64,000 bases of DNA from Clostridiales bacterium (lineage in GTDB: Bacteria > Bacillota > Clostridia > Christensenellales > Borkfalkiaceae), in NCBI GenBank assembly GCA_015055965.1, contig SVHG01000011.1, forward strand, positions 29,518 to 93,517, in the 5' to 3' direction. Shown here piece by piece: positions 54,247-62,297 of this stretch; within the stretch, counting starts at the first letter, position 1; each line of letters starts with the position of its first letter. The position numbers and the translations under genes are program-made. The notes beneath the pieces are model-generated. The model saw only the letters and a list, made by a program, of their open reading frames with translations, ran no database searches and was not told the origin of the DNA.

Positions 54247-54543
54247 AATAAGATTGACTTGCTTCGTTATAACGGCGAAGCCTTGCGCGAGCAAATTACG
54301 CGTTTATGCGTGTATGCAATCAACGATTTATCGTTGTATGTAATCATTTACGCAGTAAACGTATGTAATCACACCGCAAGGTGTGTATATAATAAGAGCC
54401 ATCCCTAAATTCGCACGGGTGCGAACATCATTTTGCGGTAGCAAAACATCATTTGAGTATCACTCAAACATCATTTGCGTTAGCAATATCATCGCGTAAG
54501 CTTTGCTCGGTTTAACCGCTCTAACTCGCAATTGAAGCTTATT
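54247..54543 (+). repeat. AATAAG element interrupted by mini-hairpin array H8
   Basis: The ends (AATAAG...GAAGCCTTGCGC and GCTCGGTTT...GCTTATT) match the 126-bp element at 17072-17197, but the centre is replaced by an array at 54297-54492. The array hairpins are ACGC/GCGT, ACGAT/ATCGT, TTTAC/GTAAA, CACC/GGTG, TTCGCAC/GTGCGAA, TTTTGC/GCAAAA, TTTGAGT/ACTCAAA and TTGC/GCAA. Linkers are TATGTAAT and CATCA. Confidence 0.75.
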
Positions 54544-54569
54544 TTTCCATAGCCATTAGCTTTGCTTTC

Positions 54570-54666
54570 GTCACTCTGGAATTTTCGCTTGCGGAAATGA
54601 TAGAGTCTTAAAGGGTTGCTTTAACTGTGGAGGGTAGAGATTCTATCGCTAACGCTCCAGAATGAC
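54570..54666. repeat. 97-bp TCTGGA element, copy 2
   Basis: Nearly identical to 17224-17320 and 56355-56451, including the AGTTGCTTTAACT-like centre. Also shared are the preceding CCATAGCCATTAGCTTTGC and the following ACACAAAAAAGTTTTTGCG contexts. Confidence 0.8.
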
Positions 54667-54679
54667 ACAAAAAAGTTTT

Positions 54680-54750
54680 TGCGTGAAGCATAGCATCATT
54701 TGAGCAACACTCAAACATCATTTGCGTTAGCAATATTATTGCATAAGCCA
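54680..54750. repeat. Short mini-hairpin array H9
   Basis: Three or four hairpins, including TTTGAG/CTCAAA and TTGC/GCAA, separated by CATCA. The remaining 70 nt before sdaA is a plain leader. Confidence 0.65.
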
Positions 54751-54821
54751 CGCTCGGTTTTATATAAAACAAAAAAACAACTTACCAGTTAATAAACCTA
54801 TAAAAAGGATGAAAAACGATT

Positions 54822-56015
54822 ATGAAGTCTTTAAGAGAATTATATAGAGTAGGTGTTGGGCCCTCTTCTTCGCATACTATGGCGCCTTATTCTGCTTGCT
54901 TAGAAATTAAAGGCAAGTATGGCGAAAATGCAAAATATACCGTAACCCTTTACGGCTCTTTGTGTGATACCGGTAAAGGTCACGGAACGGACCTTGTTAT
55001 TAAACGCGCCTTAGGCGAGGATTGCGCCGTTATTTTTGACGCGCAAAAGGGCAATTTACCGCATCCCAACACAATGAAGGTGGAAGTTAAGGTTGGTAAC
55101 GAAAGCTTTTCTCACGAGGTTATAAGCCTTGGTGGTGGCGCTTATTCGTTAGACGGTAACGCTCCTATAGGTAAAGAGTGTTATACTCAAAAGGACTTCA
55201 CGGAAATTAAAGAATATTGCGTTAAGCAGGGCATTCGCCTTTATGAATACGCTTACCAAAACGAGCCCGATATTAAAGAATATCTATTTAGCGTTTGGGA
55301 GCAAATGAAAAAAAGCGTTAAGGAAGGGCTTGATGCGGAAGGCATTCTTCCCGGCGGACTTAATATAGAAAGAAAGGCTAAACAACTTCACAGCCACTTA
55401 AGCGTGTTTGAAGATGCCGCTACAACCGAAAATATGATAGTTTGCGCTTACGCCTTTGCCGTTGCAGAGCAAAATGCTTCCGGTGGCGTTATAGTTACCG
55501 CGCCTACCTGCGGTGCTAGCGGTGTTTTACCTGCTTGCTTATTATACGTGCAAAACAAGCACGGATTTTCTGATGAGAAAATGGTTAACGCGCTTGCAAC
55601 CGGCGGTATCGTTGGTAACGTTATAAAGCATAACGCTTCCATTTCCGGCGCGGAATGCGGTTGTCAGGCAGAAATCGGTAGCGCCTGCTCTATGGCTAGC
55701 GCCGCTTTAGCAGAATTATTTAATATGGATATAGAACAAATAGAATACGCTGCAGAGGTTGCTATGGAACACTATCTTGGTCTTACCTGCGATCCCATTA
55801 ACGGCTTAGTTCAAATACCTTGTATAGAAAGAAACGCCGTTGCTGCTATGCGTGCTATTAACGCTTTAAGCTTGGCAAAATTTCTAACTTATTCAAGAAA
55901 AATCTCATTCGATACCATCGTTCATACTATGTATGAAACGGGCAAGGATATGCACCATTCTTACCGCGAAACGAGTAAGGGGGGGTTAGCGAAAGCTTAT
56001 AACCCCAAAAAATAA
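54822..56015 (+). CDS. sdaA: L-serine dehydratase, iron-sulfur type, single chain
   Basis: Deaminates L-serine to pyruvate and ammonia. It is a 397-aa one-chain form. The N-terminal beta-type domain has SLRELYRVGVGPSSSHTMAP. The alpha-type domain holds APTCGASGVLPACLLY near residue 228, CGCQAEIGSACSMASAALAE and GLTCDPINGLVQIPCIERNA, with the Cys residues that bind the [4Fe-4S] cluster. The pyruvate product could feed PFOR. RBS AAGGATG. The stop codon is inside the left end of an AATAAG element. Confidence 0.95.
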   Translation: MKSLRELYRVGVGPSSSHTMAPYSACLEIKGKYGENAKYTVTLYGSLCDTGKGHGTDLVIKRALGEDCAVIFDAQKGNLPHPNTMKVEVKVGNESFSHEVISLGGGAYSLDGNAPIGKECYTQKDFTEIKEYCVKQGIRLYEYAYQNEPDIKEYLFSVWEQMKKSVKEGLDAEGILPGGLNIERKAKQLHSHLSVFEDAATTENMIVCAYAFAVAEQNASGGVIVTAPTCGASGVLPACLLYVQNKHGFSDEKMVNALATGGIVGNVIKHNASISGAECGCQAEIGSACSMASAALAELFNMDIEQIEYAAEVAMEHYLGLTCDPINGLVQIPCIERNAVAAMRAINALSLAKFLTYSRKISFDTIVHTMYETGKDMHHSYRETSKGGLAKAYNPKK

Positions 56016-56325
56016 GCCCTATATGGGTGGCTCTTCCTAAAAAGTATTTGGAATAAAAGCGCTTATCTACGTCGTAATAGTGCAAAAACTTTACGTTTTA
56101 GCCTCGGTCATGTACGGCAAGTACAATCCCTTGCTAAATCCGCAGTTTTTTTCTCTTACTCGCATCTAAACGCTTTATCGCTACGCTTATTCTAAAATTC
56201 TTTTTACTCATCGCCCACTTCGCAGTTGACACAAAAACTCCGTTTTTACGTCGGTTACGTACGCCAAGTACGCGCCCCTTCATAAATGCTCCTTTCGTGC
56301 CACTAGCTCGCATCTAGTGCTTATT
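56011..56325 (+). repeat. Composite AATAAG/CTTATT element after sdaA
   Basis: The left end overlaps the sdaA stop. It holds two diverged cores, GGTCATGTACGGCAAGTAC and GGTTACGTACGCCAAGTAC, each between longer pairing arms, and ends CTAGTGCTTATT. It looks like two or three fused units. Confidence 0.7.
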
Positions 56326-56354
56326 TTAGTGCCATAGCCATTGGCTTTGCTTTC

Positions 56355-56451
56355 GTCACTCTGGAATTTTCGCTTGCGGAAATGATAGAGTCTTAAAGGG
56401 TTGCTTTAACTGGGGTAGGTAGAGATTCTATCGCTAACGCTCCAGAATGAC
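56355..56451. repeat. 97-bp TCTGGA element, copy 3
   Basis: Third near-identical 97-bp copy. The following region to 56698 holds a plain AT-rich leader, a 6-codon GTG mini-ORF at 56594-56614 behind AAGGAG, and a hairpin GGGCG ... CGCCC with a TAATCG core at 56630-56663 just before the CDF gene. Confidence 0.8.
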
Positions 56452-56629
56452 ACGAAAAAGTTTTTGCGCAAGCCACGCTCGCATCTAGTGGCATAGTCGT
56501 TGGCTTAATTTTATCATTTTGTTTATAGTTTATGATATTCTGCGCAAATGAAAAAAACAAAAAACTATAAAATATATAAAAAGGAGAAGTGCAGTGAACA
56601 TTACTACGTTATAAAAGGATAATAGCTTT

Positions 56630-56668
56630 TGGGCGAAATACTTAATAATCGACTTATACGCCCACTTT
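56630..56668 (+). terminator. Hairpin in the leader of the CDF gene
   Basis: TGGGCGAAATA ... TTATACGCCCA arms with a TAATAATCG core and a following T5. It belongs to the TTAATCGC family. It lies 30 nt before the CDF start, so it is either the terminator of a small upstream transcript or an attenuator. Confidence 0.5.
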
Positions 56669-56698
56669 TTATTTAATTTAAGGAGAAAATTATAAAAA

Positions 56699-57874
56699 AT
56701 GATTAAGCTTTTATCTAAAATATTTATAAAGAATTATCAAGATTACCAAGACGTAAAGGTAAGGGAAGGTTACGGCAAGCTATCCGGAATAGTCGGGGTA
56801 GTGCTTAACCTTTTACTGTTTGCGGGTAAGTTTATTGCGGGTATTTTATCGGGCGCAATATCTATCACGGCAGACGCCTTTAACAACCTAACGGATGCAG
56901 GCTCTTCTATAGTTACCTTTATAGGCTTCAAGCTATCTTCTAAGCCCACCGACCGCGACCATCCATTTGGGCACGGTAGAATGGAATACGTTTCCGGCTT
57001 TATAGTTTCCATGATAATATTCTTGGTTGGCTTTGAGCTTATAAAAAGCTCTGTAGAAAAGCTTATAAATCCAACGGAGATGGTGTTTTCATACCTTGCC
57101 GTAATCATACTTGGCGTATCCGTTTTGGTTAAGCTTTATATGTATATTTATAACCGTAACATTGCTAAAAAAATAAATTCAGTAAGCGTTAAGGCAACCG
57201 CAAAGGATAGCCTTAACGACTGTATTGCAACCTTCGTCGTAGCCCTTTGCTTCGTGCTATATAAAATAACGGGATTTAATGCGGACGGTATTGCAGGTAT
57301 ACTAATTGCGTTATTTATTTTATATTCAGGCTATACCAGCGCTAAGGAAACTATAGGCCTTCTTTTAGGTGTTGCGCCAGAGGCTGAATACGTTGAAAAG
57401 ATAGAAAAAGCCGCCCTTTCATTAGAGGGGATTATTGGTATTCACGATCTTATGGTGCATAACTACGGCCCCGGCAGGCAGATTATTTCACTGCACGCAG
57501 AGGTAGACGCGCACGCTAACGTAAACGAAGCGCACGATAATATAGATAATGCAGAAAGAGTTTTAGAAGAGCAGTTCGGTTGTATTGCGGTTATACATAT
57601 GGACCCTATTGATTTGAACAACCCCAAAAGAAATGAATTTTTACTGCTTACTCACGATATAATTAAGGGTATAGACCAAAGCTTTTCTATTCACGATTTT
57701 AGAATGACGGAGGGCTATACTCATATAAATTTAATATTTGATTTAACCATTCCGCACGATTGTAAAATTCCAAAGGATACCATTAAGCAATTAATTACGG
57801 ATGGTTTAAGGCAAAAAAATCCCAACCTAAACGCCGTTTGTAAAATAGAATATACATATTCCGGCAAGCATTAA
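56699..57874 (+). CDS. Cation diffusion facilitator (CDF) family metal transporter
   Basis: 391 aa. Six membrane segments lie within residues 20-215, with the transport-site motif TADAFNNLTDAGSS and DRDHPFGHGRMEY. The cytoplasmic ferredoxin-like domain follows (IIGIHDLMVHNYGPG; HAEVDAHANVNEAHD). The family exports Zn, Mn, Fe or Co in exchange for protons; which metal is unclear. The extra C-terminal 90 residues exceed the usual length. The RBS AAGGAG is slightly distant (about 13 nt). Confidence 0.93.
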   Translation: MIKLLSKIFIKNYQDYQDVKVREGYGKLSGIVGVVLNLLLFAGKFIAGILSGAISITADAFNNLTDAGSSIVTFIGFKLSSKPTDRDHPFGHGRMEYVSGFIVSMIIFLVGFELIKSSVEKLINPTEMVFSYLAVIILGVSVLVKLYMYIYNRNIAKKINSVSVKATAKDSLNDCIATFVVALCFVLYKITGFNADGIAGILIALFILYSGYTSAKETIGLLLGVAPEAEYVEKIEKAALSLEGIIGIHDLMVHNYGPGRQIISLHAEVDAHANVNEAHDNIDNAERVLEEQFGCIAVIHMDPIDLNNPKRNEFLLLTHDIIKGIDQSFSIHDFRMTEGYTHINLIFDLTIPHDCKIPKDTIKQLITDGLRQKNPNLNAVCKIEYTYSGKH

Positions 57875-57942
57875 TAGGCGAAAAAGGGAAAGTGAATTTT
57901 TGGTAAAAATCTTCTTTTAACACCGTTTTTGTTAAAGCGGTA

Positions 57943-57998
57943 TAAGCTGGCTTAAAACACACAAAAGTCTTAATAATCGAGCTATAGGCCAGCTTTTT
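57943..57998 (+). terminator. TTAATCGC-family hairpin before the ABC operon
   Basis: AAGCTGGC ... GGCCAGCTTTTT arms around a longer loop with the TAATCGAGCTATAG core, 68 nt after the CDF stop. Confidence 0.65.
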
Positions 57999-58024
57999 GC
58001 AGTGAAAAAGGAGAAAAAATCATT

Positions 58025-59737
58025 ATGCGAGCATTGTTATCGCTATATAAAAAGCATATTCCGCTACTTATAGTGGTTGCTCTTTTATACGCCTTAGCTG
58101 CTATTTGTTCCTTACTTATGCCATACGAAATGGGTGTGATAGTAACAAGGGGAATTAAGGCGCAAAATCAAGAAGTAATTATTCAAAGCGGAATCATAAT
58201 GAGCGCCCTTGCTTTATCGGCGCTACTAATATCTTTATTTACCGTAAAAATCAACGCTTACGTTGCAACGGAGGCAGAAAAGGATTTTAGGGTAAAAATA
58301 TTCAAAAAAATCAATTCGTATACCTTTGAAGAATTTTCTTCAATAGGAACTTCAAGCTTACTTACCAGGGCAAACGACGACGTTGCAAATCTTTCTTATT
58401 TAGCATCATCCGGCGTATATGCTATGGTAAACGTGCCAATAACCTTTATCGGCGGGGTAATACTCGTTATGAGTAAGGATTGGCTTATGGGAACGGTTAT
58501 GCTTTGCGCTTCCCCCTTGGTGTTAATATTCGCCTGCGCAATAGCAAAAAGATTAGATTATCTTTGGGATTTAGGCAACAAGCTAACCGACGAGCAAAAC
58601 CGCCACGTGCGTGAAAGGCTTTCCGGTATAAGAGTGTTAAGGGCTTTTGATAAGGAAGAGCAAAAGCACGGCAAAATAGAAAGCGCAACCAAAAGGATGG
58701 TGCTTTCTTACATACGCGCAAACGTTTTAAGCGGATTTATAGACCCCGTTGCAACCATATTATTAAACGTAGCAACGGTAGTAATCATAGCGGTAAGCGC
58801 CAACAGAATAAGCTATCAAAGTGCGCTAACTGCAGGGGACGTTATTTCCGGCGTGCAATACATAGGACTAATTTTAAACGGCCTTTTAACGCTTAGCTGG
58901 ACGATAACTTGGCTTCCCCAAGTGGGCGTAAGCTTAAAAAGAATTAAAGAAGTTATTCAAAAAACGGGTGCTTCATACGGTGAGCAACAGGGAAACGTTT
59001 TAAGCGGAAGCATAAAAGTAAACAATCTTAACTTTACTTATCCTGAAGCGCAAACGCCCGCTTTAAGGAATATCAGCCTAGAAATAAAAGAGGGCGAAAG
59101 CTTTGCTCTTATTGGCGGAACGGGTAGCGGTAAAAGTACGTTAGTGAAGCTATTGCTAGGTTTTTACCCAATAGAGAGCGGTGAAATTTTGCTTGGCGGT
59201 GTGCCTTACGAGCCACAAAACGTCAAGGATATTAGAGCAAGTGTTTCCGTTGCTCTTCAAAAGGCTATGATATTTGAAGGCACGCTGGAAGAAAACGTAA
59301 CCTGCTTTTCAAACAATTACACCCGTGAAGAGGTAGAAAGAGCGCTTGCTATTTCACAGCTAAACGGCTTTTTACAAGAAAAGGGCGGCTTGGGCTTTGA
59401 ATTAAAGCAGTACGGCGCAAATATTTCCGGTGGGCAAAAGCAAAGAATAAATATTGCAAGAACAATTTTAAAGCCTGCCTCAGTTTATATTTTTGACGAT
59501 AGCTTTTCTGCTTTAGACTTTTTAACGGAAAGCGCCCTTAGAGGCGAGCTTAATCGTTACTTACAAAACAAAACTCAAATAGTTATAACCCAAAGAATAG
59601 CAACTGCAATGAAGTGCGATAAAATTGCGGTGCTAGAAAAAGGGGAAATAGTTGCCGTTGGCAGTCACTTACAGCTTCTTAACGGTTGCGCTATATATCA
59701 AGAGCTTTACCGCTCGCAGTTAGGGGGTGAATTATGA
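58025..59737 (+). CDS. ABC exporter half-transporter A (degenerate nucleotide site)
   Basis: 570 aa. A six-helix exporter membrane domain (about 1-310) is followed by a nucleotide-binding domain: Walker A IGGTGSGKSTLVKLL, signature ISGGQKQRINIAR, Walker B VYIFDDSFSALD. The residue after the Walker B Asp is Asp, not the catalytic Glu. This is the pattern of the non-hydrolysing subunit in heterodimeric exporters such as TM287/288 and LmrCD. The stop overlaps the next start (ATGA). Probably multidrug or peptide export; substrate unknown. Confidence 0.93.
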   Translation: MRALLSLYKKHIPLLIVVALLYALAAICSLLMPYEMGVIVTRGIKAQNQEVIIQSGIIMSALALSALLISLFTVKINAYVATEAEKDFRVKIFKKINSYTFEEFSSIGTSSLLTRANDDVANLSYLASSGVYAMVNVPITFIGGVILVMSKDWLMGTVMLCASPLVLIFACAIAKRLDYLWDLGNKLTDEQNRHVRERLSGIRVLRAFDKEEQKHGKIESATKRMVLSYIRANVLSGFIDPVATILLNVATVVIIAVSANRISYQSALTAGDVISGVQYIGLILNGLLTLSWTITWLPQVGVSLKRIKEVIQKTGASYGEQQGNVLSGSIKVNNLNFTYPEAQTPALRNISLEIKEGESFALIGGTGSGKSTLVKLLLGFYPIESGEILLGGVPYEPQNVKDIRASVSVALQKAMIFEGTLEENVTCFSNNYTREEVERALAISQLNGFLQEKGGLGFELKQYGANISGGQKQRINIARTILKPASVYIFDDSFSALDFLTESALRGELNRYLQNKTQIVITQRIATAMKCDKIAVLEKGEIVAVGSHLQLLNGCAIYQELYRSQLGGEL

Positions 59738-61506
59738 GTAAGAAGAAAATTCAACCCTCTGCTTTTAAGGTAATGTTAAGAGTTATTAGGGATATGAAGC
59801 AAATTCGCTTCATTATTCTTGCCGTTGCGCTAATATCAATAGCGGGCGTGGCAATATCGCTTGCAACCCCCACCTTGCTTGGTAAGCTTACTGACGCGCT
59901 TTACGCATTATGGGCAGAAGGCGTGCCGATAAACAACCAAGAATTTTCTAAAAACGCTTGGCTACTTGGCGGTGTGTATTTGCTTGCCGCGGTGCTTAGC
60001 ATAATATCAATGATATTAAACAGTAACGCCGTATCCCGTTATTTTACTTACGGGTTAAGGGTAAGAATAAGCGCAAAAATCACAAGGCTTCCGGTGCGGT
60101 TTGCAGATAACACGCCAACCGGGGAAATTCTTTCGCGAATGATAGGGGACGTTTCTAATATGTCTACCCCCATTTACGATATCGTTTACACCTTGATAGA
60201 CGGGCTTGTAAAGCTGGTTGGTATTTCTATAATCATATTCTTTATTAATCCCGTGCTTGCAGCGGTTATAATTTGCGTAGTACCGCTATCCGTTGCGCTT
60301 GCATCATTTTTATCCTCTAGAAGCGAAAAGCTGTATAATCAATCCCGCAAGACCTACGGCGAGCTTTACGCCCTTTCGGAAGAGAACTTTACAGGCTTTG
60401 ATACCATTAAGGCGTTTGGGCTAGAAAAGGAAAGAAATTTGCGTTACGAAGAGCTTTGTAAGCGTTACGCAAAAGAGCTTAACCGCGCGGAAAGCTATTC
60501 TAAAACGGTTAACCCCCTAATAGCTTTTACCAACGCAATAGCATACGTTTTAATTTGCGTAATAGGGGGCTATATGTCGATTAACGGCATATTAAGCGTG
60601 GGAATGGTTGTAACGTTGGTGCTTTACGCGCAGATGTTTGCAGGCCCGCTTGGAAGTATTTCTATGGGCTTATCACAAATTCAAAACACCGTTGCTTCCG
60701 CAAGAAGAGTTTATGAAATCTTTGACGGCGAGGAAATGGATTTTAGCGGAAAGGATAACGTAAATCTGCAAAGCTTCGGCGTGGAATTTAGCGGCGTTAA
60801 ATTTTCTTACGTAGAAGATAAACCGCTTATTACCAACCTTAATTTTAAGGTAAAAGAAGGGCAAAAGGTGGCAATAGTGGGCGCAACCGGCGCGGGTAAA
60901 ACCACCATAGTAAACCTACTTATGCGCTTTTATGAAATAAACGGCGGAAGTATAAAAATAGGCGGTGTGGATATTTCCTCTATGACTCGCCCCGCTCTTC
61001 GCTCTTATCTTTCTATGGTATTGCAGGATACTTGGTTATTTAGCGGTACTATTTATGAAAATGTTGGGCTTGGCAAGCAAAACGCTACGCGCGAAGAAAT
61101 AGAAAACGCCTGCAAAAAGGCGCATATAGACGACTATATTAGAAGTCTGCCCTTGGGTTATGAAACTGTTATAAATGAAGAAACCACCAATATTTCGGGC
61201 GGTCAAAAACAGCTTTTAACTATTGCAAGGGCATATTTAGCAGATAGAAAAATCCTTATTTTAGATGAAGCAACCTCTAACGTAGATACCAGAACGGAGC
61301 TCCTAATTCAAAAAACTATGGATGATCTTATGCAGGATAGAACCAGCTTCGTTATAGCGCACAGGCTTTCTACCATCGTCAATGCAGACGTAATTTTGGT
61401 TGTTGATAACGGCGATATAGTAGAACAAGGAACTCACTTGGAGCTTCTTGCAAAGGGCGGTTTATACAGTAAAATTTACAACAGTCAGTATGACGTTATT
61501 AAATAA
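59734..61506 (+). CDS. ABC exporter half-transporter B (catalytic nucleotide site)
   Basis: 590 aa, with the same layout as its partner: membrane domain about 1-335, then Walker A VGATGAGKTTIVNLL, signature ISGGQKQLLTIAR and Walker B ILILDEATSNVDT with the catalytic Glu. The 4-nt overlap with the upstream gene and complementary sites indicate an obligate heterodimer. It is followed by mini-hairpin array H10. Confidence 0.94.
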   Translation: MSKKKIQPSAFKVMLRVIRDMKQIRFIILAVALISIAGVAISLATPTLLGKLTDALYALWAEGVPINNQEFSKNAWLLGGVYLLAAVLSIISMILNSNAVSRYFTYGLRVRISAKITRLPVRFADNTPTGEILSRMIGDVSNMSTPIYDIVYTLIDGLVKLVGISIIIFFINPVLAAVIICVVPLSVALASFLSSRSEKLYNQSRKTYGELYALSEENFTGFDTIKAFGLEKERNLRYEELCKRYAKELNRAESYSKTVNPLIAFTNAIAYVLICVIGGYMSINGILSVGMVVTLVLYAQMFAGPLGSISMGLSQIQNTVASARRVYEIFDGEEMDFSGKDNVNLQSFGVEFSGVKFSYVEDKPLITNLNFKVKEGQKVAIVGATGAGKTTIVNLLMRFYEINGGSIKIGGVDISSMTRPALRSYLSMVLQDTWLFSGTIYENVGLGKQNATREEIENACKKAHIDDYIRSLPLGYETVINEETTNISGGQKQLLTIARAYLADRKILILDEATSNVDTRTELLIQKTMDDLMQDRTSFVIAHRLSTIVNADVILVVDNGDIVEQGTHLELLAKGGLYSKIYNSQYDVIK

Positions 61507-61535
61507 CGGTTGCTAAACTGCAACTAATTATAACG

Positions 61536-61691
61536 GTGATATACAAGCCGTTGGCTTACGTAATGAATTGCAAACTTTGGTCTGCATGAATTAAAGGCTA
61601 TGCCTTCGTGAATTGCGATAAATCGCATGAATTGCACCTTTGGTGCATTATATACAACCTTGCGGTTGATTATATGTAACCTATCGGTTGA
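61536..61691 (+). repeat. Tandem mini-hairpin array H10
   Basis: About seven hairpins: CAAGCC/GGCTT, CAAA/TTTG-like, AAGGC/GCCTT, CGAT/ATCG, CACC/GGTG, CAACC/GGTTG and AACC/GGTT. TGAATTG linkers come first, then TTATATA. It ends where the left inverted repeat of the DUF559 unit begins. Confidence 0.75.
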
Positions 61692-61701
61692 TAAAAAGTA
61701 A

Positions 61702-62152
61702 GCCTCCTCCTGACGGGGGAGGTGGCAAAAATCTCAGATTTTTGACGGAAGGAGAGAAAAATGAAAGTATATAATAAAGATAACATCGCGTTGGCGAAGG
61801 TGTTAAGAAAAAACATGACACCTTGGGAACGGAAACTGTGGTATGAATTTTTACGCAAATATCCGGTGCGATTCCAAAGACAAAAAGCGATTGGTAATTA
61901 TATCGTGGACTTTTATTGCGCTAAAGCAAGAATGGTTATAGAGCTTGACGGCGGTGGCCATTATACGCAAGAGCAAACAACCAAGGATGAATTACGTACA
62001 AAAGATTTAAATTCTATGAATTTAACGATAGTAAGAATTTGTAATTTAGATATTGACCGAAATTTCTATGCTGTTTGTGAGCATATAGACCGTTTGGTAA
62101 AAGTTTCTCTCCCTCAGTCACTTGCGTGCCAGCTCCCTCATCAGAAGGAGCC
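61702..62152 (+). mobile_element. DUF559-carrying element bounded by about 50-bp inverted repeats
   Basis: The left arm at 61702-61756 (GCCTCCTCCTGACGGGGGAG, then GGTGGC, an AAAAATCT/AGATTTTT hairpin, GACGGAAGGAGAG) is an imperfect inverted repeat of the right arm 62107-62152. The right arm on the opposite strand reads GGCTCCTTCTGATGAGGGAG, GCTGGC, a CAC/GTG hairpin and TGAGGGAGAG. The left arm supplies the gene's Shine-Dalgarno and the right arm encodes the protein's last residues. The same arm pattern forms the MITEs at 5429 and 10356. Confidence 0.7.
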
Positions 62153-62159
62153 TTTCTAA
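61761..62159 (+). CDS. DUF559 (PD-(D/E)XK nuclease-fold) protein
   Basis: A 132-aa, full-length DUF559 protein of the restriction-endonuclease-like (Vsr-related) superfamily. Motifs are NMTPWERKLWYEFLR, QKAIGNYIVDFYCA (active-site Asp) and MVIELDGGGHY (E-x-D). The C-terminal residues VSLPQSLACQLPHQKEPF are translated from the right inverted repeat rather than from a conserved domain. RBS GGAAGGAG lies inside the left repeat. Known members are usually stand-alone and uncharacterised. A nuclease role in spreading the repeat unit is my inference. Confidence 0.88.
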   Translation: MKVYNKDNIALAKVLRKNMTPWERKLWYEFLRKYPVRFQRQKAIGNYIVDFYCAKARMVIELDGGGHYTQEQTTKDELRTKDLNSMNLTIVRICNLDIDRNFYAVCEHIDRLVKVSLPQSLACQLPHQKEPF

Positions 62160-62164
62160 GGGAT

Positions 62165-62255
62165 AAGGCGATTATAATCACCTTGCAAGCTTGAACGTAA
62201 ATTTGCATGATATATATAAAAAGTGCCGATAATCGCGTTATAGGCGGACTTTTTA
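62165..62255 (+). terminator. TTAATCGC-family hairpins upstream of LRR lipoprotein 5
   Basis: A small AAGGCGATTATAATCACCTT palindrome (62165-62184) is followed by a larger hairpin AAAAAGTGCC ... GGCGGACTTTTT (62217-62255) with a GATAATCGCG core. The second is a good terminator for the DUF559 gene. Confidence 0.65.
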
Positions 62256-62297
62256 TGTTAATAACCTTTAAAAATAAAGCAAAAAGGAGAAAAAACT

